NCBI GenBank assembly: GCA_964565685.1
Contig: CAZMFR010000002.1
Location: 1 to 64,000, forward strand
DNA from: JAGWNR01 sp964565685
GTDB lineage: Bacteria > Patescibacteriota > Minisyncoccia > Phycocordibacterales > PALSA-1337
DNA: 64,000 bases
Reading direction: 5' to 3'
Both the position numbers and the translations under genes were made by a program. This document shows positions 52,164 to 59,603 of this stretch, piece by piece. Every line of letters starts with the position of its first letter. Position 1 is the first letter of the stretch. The notes beneath the pieces were generated by a model. It saw nothing but the letters and a program-made list of their open reading frames with translations. It made no database searches and was not told the DNA's origin.

Positions 52164-52215
52164 TTTACTTCCACTATCTTCCTTCGCCGGACTTTGATGT
52201 AGGTCTATCATTCGC

Positions 52216-52306
52216 TTGACAATTAACTAATAATTCGTTACTATGCTATGCAGTTGAACCTTAACAAATTTGCTCATTTGACCAAGCGCTGCTTGGAGGT
52301 TAGAGC
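52216..52306 (+). promoter_or_regulatory. Promoter and conserved 5' leader, copy 2
   Basis: TTGACA, 17-base spacer, TACTAT (52216-52244), then the leader at 52258-52306 with hairpin CCAAGC-GCT-GCTTGG and GGAGGTTAGAGC, matching copy 1 at 51466-51513. Confidence 0.65.
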
Positions 52307-52326
52307 GATAAAGTTAGAGGAAAATT

Positions 52327-52521
52327 ATGCCACCTGGATACGGACCAAATTACAGACCACCGGATTGGGATAAATGGGACGGTACCGATTATTTATGTAT
52401 TATTTTTTTTGTTTTACTCTTCAGTGCCATCATCACCTTTATTATCTTATCGGAGTCCAATGAGAATGATACTAGGATTAACACTACAATCGAAATTTAT
52501 ACTAATAATCCAACTAAATAA
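52327..52521 (+). CDS. Small one-pass membrane protein, leader unit 2
   Basis: 64 residues: a Pro/Tyr/Trp-rich N-terminus (PPGYGPNYRPPDWDKWDG), one transmembrane helix (~23-43) and a polar tail. GAGG precedes the ATG. It shares promoter and leader type with the unit at 51530 but not its protein sequence. Confidence 0.6.
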   Translation: MPPGYGPNYRPPDWDKWDGTDYLCIIFFVLLFSAIITFIILSESNENDTRINTTIEIYTNNPTK

Positions 52522-52646
52522 GACTAAAAAAATATATAATTTCACGACGGCCGCTAGCAATAGTTGGTCGCCTTTTCTTTTCCCAACTTTTTAATGAGCA
52601 ATTTTACTCTGGTGCGACCTGGAGTGTCGGTATGCTTTTTTCTTGC

Positions 52647-52676
52647 ATGTTTACAATGTATATACATTGTAAACAT
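52647..52676. promoter_or_regulatory. 30-bp perfect palindrome
   Basis: Arms ATGTTTACAATGTAT and ATACATTGTAAACAT with no loop. It lies in a spacer (52522-52815) without convincing genes. Perfect symmetry at this length suggests a protein-binding site (operator or resolution site). Confidence 0.55.
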
Positions 52677-52763
52677 CGATAAAAAGAGCATATACCTACC
52701 CCACCTAGAAATATTCAAGCGTTTTCCGAAGGATGCCTCGTTAAAGGTCTACCCTTCAACAAT

Positions 52764-52814
52764 CTCCACTATCTTCGCCGGGCTCCTCTCGTTTCCAGAG
52801 GTCGGACCTCTGGA
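52764..52814. repeat. Copy of the DUF167 gene 3' end plus 21-bp palindrome
   Basis: 52764-52788 matches 52826-52850 with one difference; the same TCCAGAGGTC-G-GACCTCTGGA palindrome follows at 52794-52814 and ends just before the gene stop codon. Confidence 0.75.
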
Positions 52815-52815
52815 T

Positions 52816-53028
52816 TTAGCTAACTTCCACTATCTTCGCCGGGCTTCTCTGGCCTTTCACCAACTTGACCGAACTGTTTGGATAGAGCGAATGCATGATT
52901 TCGAGGATCCTTTTGTTGGCCATATTCCGTTCAGCTTCTTCTTTGACGGAAATCAAGTAGAGATCGTCCGACTTTTTCTCCACTTTTTCCTTTTTCGAGC
53001 CAGCGGTTACTTTTATTTTAATGAGCAT
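52816..53028 (-). CDS. DUF167 (YggU-like) protein
   Basis: 70 residues from MLIKIKVTAGSKKEKV. The DUF167 fold is recognised by VTAGSKKEKVEKK near the start, YLISVKEEAERNMANKRILE in the middle and SVKLVKGQRSPAKIVEV at the end. Function unknown. Its 3' end has been copied at least twice downstream. Confidence 0.85.
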   Translation of the reverse strand: MLIKIKVTAGSKKEKVEKKSDDLYLISVKEEAERNMANKRILEIMHSLYPNSSVKLVKGQRSPAKIVEVS

Positions 53029-53135
53029 AATAATAAGTGCAAAATGCAAAAGTCAAAGCGCAAAACTAGAATTCAAAGTCCAAAATTTTTGCAGTTTCAG
53101 CTTTACTTTTGCACTTTGCATTTTGAACTTTGAGT

Positions 53136-53468
53136 TTATAGAGACGGCGCGCGCGTCGGTTGGCTCATGAAAAATTCGAGCGATGAATAATATGGAGATG
53201 CGACGCGTGACCAAGATCGGATCTTGGTATCGACGATTTTGGTGATAGATTTTACGGCTGGAAGACAGAGCTTTGTCCAAGGGCTACCCTTGGAAACACG
53301 ACCTGGCAAACGGGCTGATTTTATTGTTTCTATAGGTTGGGCGGAAACTATCTGACCCCGCACTTCCCCATCGACGAGCGAGACTAGAAACAATACGCGG
53401 AACTGCTGACCAGCGCGATCGGTCAAGACTTTTTCTATGAAGCGGGATTGGAGATTAGGAGTGAGCAT
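53136..53468 (-). CDS. Hypothetical protein with palindrome-encoded segments
   Basis: 110 residues from MLTPNLQSRF. A beta-rich first half (FRVLFLVSLVDGEVRGQIVS); the second half includes VSKGSPWTK, encoded by the TCCAAGGG-CTA-CCCTTGGA palindrome (53276-53294), and KIRSWS, encoded by ACCAAGATC-G-GATCTTGGT (53210-53228). The C-terminal part may therefore be repeat-derived. No family recognised. Confidence 0.55.
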   Translation of the reverse strand: MLTPNLQSRFIEKVLTDRAGQQFRVLFLVSLVDGEVRGQIVSAQPIETIKSARLPGRVSKGSPWTKLCLPAVKSITKIVDTKIRSWSRVASPYYSSLEFFMSQPTRAPSL

Positions 53469-53528
53469 AGCCGATATTAATGGCATTATTATAGCAAAAA
53501 TATTTTGAAAATCAAGTTACATAGGTGC

Positions 53529-53574
53529 GACCTACGTACGCAGGATAGACCTACGTAAATAATCTTGCTATAAT
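53529..53574 (+). promoter_or_regulatory. Direct repeats and -10 box before a leaderless gene
   Basis: GACCTACGTA occurs at 53529 and 53548, 19 bases apart, where an activator or repressor could bind. TATAAT at 53569-53574 directly precedes the coding sequence. Confidence 0.5.
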
Positions 53575-53580
53575 ATGCAC

Positions 53581-53886
53581 ATGCAAACGCTCATACATGC
53601 CGATATATTCTTCTTTGTTACGACCATCGCAGTTGTGCTCGTCACATTAGCGGTTGTGATCGTTCTCGTCTACATCGCCTTCATATTAAAGGACATCCGT
53701 GAGCTTTCGCGCACGATCAAAAAAGAGGGCGAGGAGATCATAGAAGACGTCCGCACCTTTCGTCAAGAAGTGAAAGAAGAGGCAAAGCATTCGATGAATA
53801 ACAATCCTTCGACTGTTGCCGCATTCTTCAATCTCATCGCAAACCTGTTTGCACGCAGGAAATCGCAGCATTATAAAAAGCAATAA
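53581..53886 (+). CDS. Membrane-anchored coiled-coil protein
   Basis: 101 residues from MQTLIHADIFFF. One N-terminal helix (~8-36), then a charged helical segment (LSRTIKKEGEEIIEDVRTFR). The ATG at 53575 touches the -10 box, so transcription should start at about 53581, giving a leaderless mRNA. Likely co-transcribed with the next gene. Confidence 0.65.
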   Translation: MQTLIHADIFFFVTTIAVVLVTLAVVIVLVYIAFILKDIRELSRTIKKEGEEIIEDVRTFRQEVKEEAKHSMNNNPSTVAAFFNLIANLFARRKSQHYKKQ

Positions 53887-53957
53887 ATCAAAGATCTAAG
53901 ATTCAAGACAAAAGTAGGACCACGAATGCTTGTGCCTTGGATCCGAATCCAAAAAAA

Positions 53958-54356
53958 ATGAAAACAAAAAAATCAAGCTCGCGTAACGCAGAAAAATTGA
54001 TCGGTGTCGGCATAGCGGCTATAGCCGCCGCAACAGCAGGAGCATATTATCTATATGGCTCAAAAGACAGCAGATCAAATCGTCGCACAGTGAAGAGCTG
54101 GGTGCTAAAGGCCAAGGCAGATGTGATGGATGAGATAGGAAAGATGAAAGAAGTGAACGAAGACGCTTACAAGGAGGCCATAGCCAAAGTGGCAAAAAAA
54201 TACAAGCAGATAAAAGGCATGGATCAAGCCGAACTTTCAGAACTGGCCGGAAATCTTCTAGAATATTGGAAAGAGATACGCCGAGAGATAGAAAAAGCCG
54301 GCACCGCAACAAAAACAAAGCACTCGACATCTTCCAGAAAGGATTCGAAAAAATAA
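53958..54356 (+). CDS. YtxH-like one-pass protein
   Basis: 132 residues from MKTKKSSSRN (a TTG at 53937 opens the ORF). A basic start, a short Ala/Gly-rich hydrophobic segment (GVGIAAIAAATAGAYYLYGS, ~17-36), then a helical Lys/Glu-rich domain (VMDEIGKMKEVNEDAYKEAI) and a Lys/Ser tail. This form resembles YtxH/gas-vesicle-like stress proteins; function not assigned. Confidence 0.6.
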   Translation: MKTKKSSSRNAEKLIGVGIAAIAAATAGAYYLYGSKDSRSNRRTVKSWVLKAKADVMDEIGKMKEVNEDAYKEAIAKVAKKYKQIKGMDQAELSELAGNLLEYWKEIRREIEKAGTATKTKHSTSSRKDSKK

Positions 54357-54360
54357 TCGA

Positions 54361-54912
54361 TTACTCTTTAAACTCTCCTACACGCACTTTTGCCGGTCGC
54401 ATCGGTCGGCCGTTCAGATTATATCCTTTTTGCATGACGCCGATGATCATGTGATTTTTGTCTTCAGAATCCACCGGCTCGTATGAGGCGGCTTCGTCGC
54501 GCATCGGATCGAATTTTTGACCGATGGGGTTGATCTCCTCTAAACCCACATCGCTCAATGCTTTTCGTAGCTGGCTGGCAATCGATTCAACGCCTACGCG
54601 CCAGTTCTTGTCGGCCTTTTCCCAAGCTTCTTTGTTTCCCATGGCTAGCTCGAAGCTATCTAGAACCGGTATGAGCCCGTCGATCAAACGTTCATTCGCA
54701 TATTTCATGAACTCTTTGTGATCCTGCTCGTCGCGCTTTCTGGCATTGATTAGGTCTGCTTTGGCGCGTTGCCAGCCGGTCAGGTATTCCTGCCGCTCGG
54801 TCTCGCTCTTTTTTAATTTCTCGCGCAGCTTTTTTATGGCATCCACGGCGCTCTCTTCGGCAACGACAGAATCATCTAGATCATCTGATATGATTTCATC
54901 ATCTTTTTTCAT
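54361..54912 (-). CDS. grpE: Nucleotide exchange factor GrpE
   Basis: 183 residues from MKKDDEIISD. Releases ADP from DnaK. Long N-terminal coiled coil (~25-75, KLKKSETERQEYLTGWQRAK), then the beta-wing domain with FDPMRDEAASYEPVD and C-terminal GRPMRPAKVRVG. TAGAAT lies 8-13 bases before this ATG, so the longer ORF is rejected. Faces the YtxH-like gene tail to tail with 4 bases between. Confidence 0.92.
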   Translation of the reverse strand: MKKDDEIISDDLDDSVVAEESAVDAIKKLREKLKKSETERQEYLTGWQRAKADLINARKRDEQDHKEFMKYANERLIDGLIPVLDSFELAMGNKEAWEKADKNWRVGVESIASQLRKALSDVGLEEINPIGQKFDPMRDEAASYEPVDSEDKNHMIIGVMQKGYNLNGRPMRPAKVRVGEFKE

Positions 54913-54959
54913 ACCCACAATTCTAGCTTGAAAAGCTATAAATGTAAAATACAGAATAT

Positions 54960-54993
54960 AAAAGGCGACCGAGCTCATCGTTCGGACGCCTTT
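54960..54993 (-). terminator. Terminator-like hairpin
   Basis: Stem AAAGGCG/CGCCTTT with inner CCGA/TCGG, just after the gene at 55029; the T-run is weak. Confidence 0.5.
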
Positions 54994-55028
54994 GAATTGT
55001 TTCAGATTCTGATTACAAACACACGGTG

Positions 55029-55304
55029 CTATAGACCTTGGAACATCGCCGCTTGGCTCATCTTTGACCTGGCTTCTCCCAGGACATGCTTGGAAAAATG
55101 TCTTTCCACATCAGGCAAGGCCATATTCGCATCTTGGCAAAAAGCCATGATAGTAAAGGCATGCCTGCAAGAATTCGGATCCGAACGAGCGAGGATCGCC
55201 CTCGCCCTGGCTTCTAATGTTTTCATATCCAAAGAATTTGCCTTCTTGATCAGATCGTTGACTTCAGCCAGCATTTTTGCATCCGTGATCATATCACTCT
55301 TCAT
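55029..55304 (-). CDS. Hypothetical helical protein
   Basis: 91 residues, apparently all-helical and soluble (AKMLAEVNDLIKKANSLDMK), two Cys (CRHAF, FCQDAN). No family recognised. AAGGAAAGG lies close upstream of the ATG. Confidence 0.6.
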   Translation of the reverse strand: MKSDMITDAKMLAEVNDLIKKANSLDMKTLEARARAILARSDPNSCRHAFTIMAFCQDANMALPDVERHFSKHVLGEARSKMSQAAMFQGL

Positions 55305-55454
55305 ATTATTCCTTTCCTTGGTTTATTTTTTCAAACTCGTTTTAGTAAAGCATACAACACAATAAATGTCAAAGACATAAAACAAAATATGCCCCCATAT
55401 GAGGCATATTTTTCTTGAATGGATAAGAATGGCGTCCTTAGGCAGTTTCGTCCC

Positions 55455-55871
55455 CTATCTCTTCGCCCACTGTGGAGCTTTGCGGGCTTTTTTCAGACCG
55501 AACTTGCGGCGTTCCTTTGCGCGAGGATCGCGTTTGAGAAAACCTGCCTTCTTTAGCTTGCCGCGCAATAGCTTGTCGTAGATGATCAGAGCGCGAGCGA
55601 TGCCATGACGAATCGCTTCTGCTTGACCATTGGCTCCGCCGCCCTTGACCAGAACCGTCATCATGAATTTTTGAGTCATTTTAGATGAAGTCAAAGACTC
55701 GATAGCGATGGATTGCAGTTCTTTTGTAGGAAAATAAGTTTCCAGATCCTTGCCGTTTATCGTATAGGAGCTCTTTTCGGCAGGAGTGATGCGCACGCGA
55801 GCAGAGGCGGTCTTGCGTCGACCGACAGTCTCGATGTAGCGATCTTTTGTTGTTGTGGTGGTTGGTGTCAT
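55455..55871 (-). CDS. rpsI: 30S ribosomal protein S9
   Basis: 138 residues. YIETVGRRKTASARVRI near the N-terminus, GGGANGQAEAIRHGIARAL in the centre and a basic KKARKAPQWAKR end, the tail that reaches the P-site tRNA. Last gene of the infA-rpsI operon, next to rplM as in most bacteria. Confidence 0.97.
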   Translation of the reverse strand: MTPTTTTTKDRYIETVGRRKTASARVRITPAEKSSYTINGKDLETYFPTKELQSIAIESLTSSKMTQKFMMTVLVKGGGANGQAEAIRHGIARALIIYDKLLRGKLKKAGFLKRDPRAKERRKFGLKKARKAPQWAKR

Positions 55872-55885
55872 GGATTTAATGCTTT

Positions 55886-56233
55886 CTACTCTTTTACTTC
55901 TAAATTCTTCATCATTTCCTTGCGCAAGCTATTCGACGGCAACATGCGATATACAGCGACACGGAAAGCTTCGGAATAACCCTTGCGATCGCCCAGGTGA
56001 CCGAGCGACTCTTCGAATAGACCGCCACGAAAACCGGTAAAAGTGACGTATATCTTGTCTTTCTTTTTCTTTTCGTTTATATCCGCCTTTCCGCAATTGA
56101 TTATCGACACTTTGACGCCGGAAAGCCGATTGCGAGAATAAGTTGGCGATTTCTTGCCCATCAGATAAGAAGCGGCTTCGCTCGCCACTCGTCCGAGCTT
56201 TTTGTCTTTTGCATCTAAAATAATAGGTTTCAT
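55886..56233 (-). CDS. rplM: 50S ribosomal protein L13
   Basis: 115 residues from MKPIILDAKDKKLGRVAS, shorter than the usual ~142. Seen: YSRNRLSGVKVSIINCGKAD, KIYVTFTGFRGG and the C-terminal VYRMLPSNSLRKEMMKNL. The ORF extends seven codons upstream into rplQ. The N-terminal WY.IDA part of longer L13 proteins is trimmed. Confidence 0.95.
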   Translation of the reverse strand: MKPIILDAKDKKLGRVASEAASYLMGKKSPTYSRNRLSGVKVSIINCGKADINEKKKKDKIYVTFTGFRGGLFEESLGHLGDRKGYSEAFRVAVYRMLPSNSLRKEMMKNLEVKE

Positions 56234-56240
56234 ATTTTTA

Positions 56241-56591
56241 TTATACGAATTCAATCACAGCCATAGCCGCCGCGTCAAGTTTTCGTAGAGGTAATTTGGT
56301 TATGCGCGTATAGCCGCCGGTGCGAGTCTTATATTTCGGCGCGATGGTGTCGACCAGTTTTTTTGATTCATCGCCTACGCCTATCCTTGACATGATGAGC
56401 CGACGAGAAGCGACTGTGCCCGTGCGGGCTTTTGTGACCAATTTTTCCACATACGGGCGCAGAGCTTTTGCCTTTGAGAGGGTCGTCGTGATCTTCTCAT
56501 CTCGGATGAGGTTGCGCGCCAGGGAGCGCATCAGCGCGTTTCTGACGTTCTTCTCTCGACCGAATTTTTTTATTGTTGAATGATGCCTCAT
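56241..56591 (-). CDS. rplQ: 50S ribosomal protein L17
   Basis: 116 residues. RNALMRSLARNLIRDEKITT and KALRPYVEKLVTKAR near the N-terminus and GGYTRITKLPLRKLDAAAMA at the end are typical. Directly downstream of rpoA as usual. Confidence 0.97.
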   Translation of the reverse strand: MRHHSTIKKFGREKNVRNALMRSLARNLIRDEKITTTLSKAKALRPYVEKLVTKARTGTVASRRLIMSRIGVGDESKKLVDTIAPKYKTRTGGYTRITKLPLRKLDAAAMAVIEFV

Positions 56592-56597
56592 GGTAGT

Positions 56598-57578
56598 TTA
56601 TTTCAAGCTGATGCCGTATTGCGCAAGCACTTTTTTGATCTCTTGTATCCCCTTTGATCCTAGACCGTCTATGTCGAGGATGTCGATCTCTTTCTTGCGG
56701 GCAAGACCGCCGACGGTACGGACATTTGCATTCGACAATGCTTTGACCGTACGAGGCGAGAGACCGATATCATCGATACGAGTCTTTAGGAATTCGACAT
56801 CGACAGCGGGCTTTTCCTCGGCTGTTTCGCCTTTGTCTTCTTTGGCGACAGATTTTTCGACTTTTTCTTCGATAGCCGGCTCTTCTTCTTTCCATCCGAC
56901 TATTGATTTTAGCTGGGTGATCATCAGAGAGATAGATTTTTCCATCGCCTCGCGCGGAGTGAGCGTGCCGTCTGTCTCAATGGAAAGGCGCAAGCGGTTG
57001 AAATCGGTGCGATCGCCGACGCGCATATTTTCGACTTCATAATTCACCTTTTTTATCGGCGAGAACGAAGCATCGAGAGCGATTGCGCCGACATCGACGC
57101 GGTCTTTGTGCAAGACCTCTTTTGAGACATAGCCGAGGCCTTTTTCAACGGTAATCTCCATATCGAGGTCTGCTGATTTATCGGTCAAATCTGCGATATG
57201 CAATTCTGGATTGAGGATTTCGACTTGACCGGGATGTTCGATGGATTTAGCAGTGACGTCCTTTGTGCCTTTTGCTTTTAATGTGAGTATCTGCGGTTCG
57301 TCTCCGGTCAATTGCACGCGCAGGCGCTTCAGATTCAATAAAATGTTTATGGTGTCTTCTTTTATCCCGGGCAAGACGGAAAATTCATGTTCAACACCTT
57401 TTATTTTCACCTTTGTGACAGCCGCTCCCGGCAAAGACGATAGGATGATGCGTCGAAGAGAATTGCCTAGAGTGTGGCCATAACCAGGATAAAGGCCATC
57501 GATCTCGTAAACACCGCTCCAACCCTCCTCGCGGACGATCTTTGGTTTTGACGGAATGATGATATCAAATGTTGACAT
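56598..57578 (-). CDS. rpoA: RNA polymerase alpha subunit
   Basis: 326 residues. N-terminal assembly domain with GYGHTLGNSLRRIILSSLPG (~31-50) and a complete C-terminal domain (~260-326, IDDIGLSPRTVKALSNANVR) that contacts UP elements and activators. An acidic linker with many Glu/Lys joins them. Confidence 0.97.
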   Translation of the reverse strand: MSTFDIIIPSKPKIVREEGWSGVYEIDGLYPGYGHTLGNSLRRIILSSLPGAAVTKVKIKGVEHEFSVLPGIKEDTINILLNLKRLRVQLTGDEPQILTLKAKGTKDVTAKSIEHPGQVEILNPELHIADLTDKSADLDMEITVEKGLGYVSKEVLHKDRVDVGAIALDASFSPIKKVNYEVENMRVGDRTDFNRLRLSIETDGTLTPREAMEKSISLMITQLKSIVGWKEEEPAIEEKVEKSVAKEDKGETAEEKPAVDVEFLKTRIDDIGLSPRTVKALSNANVRTVGGLARKKEIDILDIDGLGSKGIQEIKKVLAQYGISLK

Positions 57579-57622
57579 GGTTTTTTGTTATTAAAAACAT
57601 TAATAATAAATGCTCTATCGGA

Positions 57623-58228
57623 TTAACGACTGTAAAATTCCAGAACCGTCCCTACATCGAACAAAAGCTCGCTCCGGTCGGCTGTCGGCACTCCATCTAC
57701 CACAAGCTCTTTTTTTTCAAAGTCGAGCTTGAGCCATGATGGGAGCTTGACTTGCTTCCAGCTTTCCTCGAGCTTTGCAAAGAGCGGCTTGCCTGCTGAT
57801 CTGGCACGTATGCCGATCTTGTCTCCGACATTGACGGAATATGACGGGATGTTTACGCGCGAACCATTGACATTTATATGACCGTGCGAAACCATTTGTC
57901 TTGCGGCGCGGCGAGTCGGAGCCAAACCGCCGCGCAGGACGGCATTGTCGAGGCGGCTTTCTAGATGATTCACTAGGTGCGAGCCAGAATCGCCTTTTTT
58001 TGCCAAAGCGTTCTTGACATATTTAGTAAATTGATTGGAAGTGACGCCATAGCTCATGCGGGCTTTTTGCTTTTCCAAGAGACCTTGGCCATATTCGCTC
58101 TTTGAGCGCATGATAGGCGACGTCTTGTCTTTTCTTGCGGCGCGCATGGCGTACTTCTGAGTCTGGGTCTTTTCAAAGACAGCGGCACCGAGGCGACGAG
58201 CTATTTTGTATTTTGGTCCAATTTTCAT
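57623..58228 (-). CDS. rpsD: 30S ribosomal protein S4
   Basis: 201 residues, normal length. Primary 16S-binding protein. S4 RNA-binding domain RGGLAPTRRAARQMVSHGHI (~95-114) and VNGSRVNIPSYSVNVGD. The N-terminus lacks the Cys zinc knuckle. Confidence 0.97.
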   Translation of the reverse strand: MKIGPKYKIARRLGAAVFEKTQTQKYAMRAARKDKTSPIMRSKSEYGQGLLEKQKARMSYGVTSNQFTKYVKNALAKKGDSGSHLVNHLESRLDNAVLRGGLAPTRRAARQMVSHGHINVNGSRVNIPSYSVNVGDKIGIRARSAGKPLFAKLEESWKQVKLPSWLKLDFEKKELVVDGVPTADRSELLFDVGTVLEFYSR

Positions 58229-58240
58229 ATTATTATATTT

Positions 58241-58672
58241 TTATACCCTTCTTGGTTTCTTTGGCTTTGGGCCGTTAAACGGCACCGGTGTCTGATCCTT
58301 GATCGAACCGATGGTAGCGCCATGCGTAATAAAGCCGCGAATGGTTGCTTCGCGGCCTGACCCGACGCCCTTGACGACTACATCGATCTCCTTCAATCCG
58401 AGATTCTGTGCTTTTGCTCCGAGAGTCTCTCCAACCTTTGCTGCAGCAAACGGAGTGCCCTTTTTTGCTCCCTTGAAACCTAGCGAACCAGCCGAAGACC
58501 ACATGAGGGCATTGCCGTTCATGTCTGTCAAAATGGCCTTTGTATTATTGTAGCTAGACTGCACATATAAAATGCCACGATCGAGGCGTTTTTTTGACGA
58601 AACGGCTGGCGCCTTCGGCTTTGTTTCGCCTTTTTCTGTGCTTTCTGCGGTTGTGATTCTTTTTTTACCCAT
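58241..58672 (-). CDS. rpsK: 30S ribosomal protein S11
   Basis: 143 residues, with a Lys-rich ~27-residue extension before GILYVQSSYNNTKAILTDMN. Then GFKGAKKGTPFAAAKV and the C-terminal DQTPVPFNGPKPKKPRRV. Platform protein of the small subunit. Confidence 0.97.
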   Translation of the reverse strand: MGKKRITTAESTEKGETKPKAPAVSSKKRLDRGILYVQSSYNNTKAILTDMNGNALMWSSAGSLGFKGAKKGTPFAAAKVGETLGAKAQNLGLKEIDVVVKGVGSGREATIRGFITHGATIGSIKDQTPVPFNGPKPKKPRRV

Positions 58673-58684
58673 ATTTTTATAAAA

Positions 58685-59065
58685 TTATGTCTTTTCTTCT
58701 TTCCTTCTTCCTGAACCCATGGTCTTTCTGGTATTTCCGCGAACTGTGCGAGAGTTAGTCTTTGTCCTCTGACCACGAGTCGGCAAGTGGCGAGCGTGGC
58801 GACTGCCGCGATAAGATTTGATGTCCTTCAAACGCTTTATATTGCTGGCAACCTCGCGCTTCAGGTCTCCTTCGAGACGGAATGATTCGACCATTTTGCG
58901 GATTTCGTTCTCTTCGGCTACGGAGACGTCTTTTGCTTTCTTTGAGCAATCTACTTTGACTCTACCAAGAATAAACTGAGCGCGTGAACGACCGATGCCA
59001 TAAAGCGCGGTCAAGGCGACGTCGAGCCGCTTATTATCAGGTATTGTTATGCCGATGATTCTCAT
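58685..59065 (-). CDS. rpsM: 30S ribosomal protein S13
   Basis: 126 residues. MRIIGITIPDNKRLDVALTA, YGIGRSRA, then YRGSRHARHLPTRGQRTKTN and a basic tail that contacts the P-site tRNA. Confidence 0.97.
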   Translation of the reverse strand: MRIIGITIPDNKRLDVALTALYGIGRSRAQFILGRVKVDCSKKAKDVSVAEENEIRKMVESFRLEGDLKREVASNIKRLKDIKSYRGSRHARHLPTRGQRTKTNSRTVRGNTRKTMGSGRRKEEKT

Positions 59066-59152
59066 GATTTATATAAAAGTGAAAATGAAAAGAAGTAAAG
59101 ATGGAAAGATGCGTTATTTTTTCTTCTCTTCATCTTTCCTTCTTTGCTTTGC

Positions 59153-59269
59153 TTACCCTTGTCTCTGTTTGTGCCTCGGGTTGGCTGAACATACGATATA
59201 TACATACCCCTTGCGGCGCACGACCTTGCATTTCGAACAGATTTTTTTTACTGATGCTTTTACGCGCAT
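59153..59269 (-). CDS. rpmJ: 50S ribosomal protein L36
   Basis: 38 residues: MRVKASVKKICSKCKVVRRK, then GYVYIVCSANPRHKQRQG. The four zinc ligands (Cys11, Cys14, Cys27, His33) are present. Position between infA and rpsM is the standard one. Below routine gene-calling length. Confidence 0.96.
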   Translation of the reverse strand: MRVKASVKKICSKCKVVRRKGYVYIVCSANPRHKQRQG

Positions 59270-59296
59270 ATGTTTATATTTTGTATACGTATATCC

Positions 59297-59524
59297 CTAT
59301 GACCTGCGAGTGATCCTGGCTTTTCCGCCATATGGATCGAGCTCGAGCTCGACTCTGTCTCCGACAAGGACACGGATTCGATGGAGACGCATTCTACCGG
59401 CTAAATAAGCCAATTTTTGGCCTTCTTGACCGTCTATTTCCACCTTGAAAAGCGTGTTGGGCAAAGCTTCGACCACTATGCCCATGGCGCTGTTGTTTCT
59501 ATTCTTTCCGCTGTCCTTATCCAT
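59297..59524 (-). CDS. infA: Translation initiation factor IF-1
   Basis: 75 residues from MDKDSGKNRNNSAMG. OB fold with GIVVEALPNTLFKVEIDG, LAGRMRLHRIRVLVGDRV and ELELDPYGGKARITRR. The ORF opens at 59554, but the -10 box at 59545-59550 places the transcription start near 59538, so ATG 59524 is chosen. First gene of the ribosomal operon. Confidence 0.95.
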   Translation of the reverse strand: MDKDSGKNRNNSAMGIVVEALPNTLFKVEIDGQEGQKLAYLAGRMRLHRIRVLVGDRVELELDPYGGKARITRRS

Positions 59525-59544
59525 TATTTGAAACGAGTTTTTCC

Positions 59545-59573
59545 ATTGTAGCAAAGCATGTATTTAATGTCAA
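59545..59573 (-). promoter_or_regulatory. Promoter of the infA-rpsI operon
   Basis: Minus strand TTGACA (59568-59573), 17-base spacer, TACAAT (59545-59550). Predicted leader to infA is about 14 bases. Confidence 0.8.
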
Positions 59574-59603
59574 ATTCTAGTTGGGGAAAGACGGATAAAT
59601 CGT

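Noticed and set aside
52564..53133. 189-residue rightward ORF over the DUF167 gene
   Set aside because: It is antisense to DUF167 and runs through the 30-bp palindrome and gene-end copies; composition is not protein-like.
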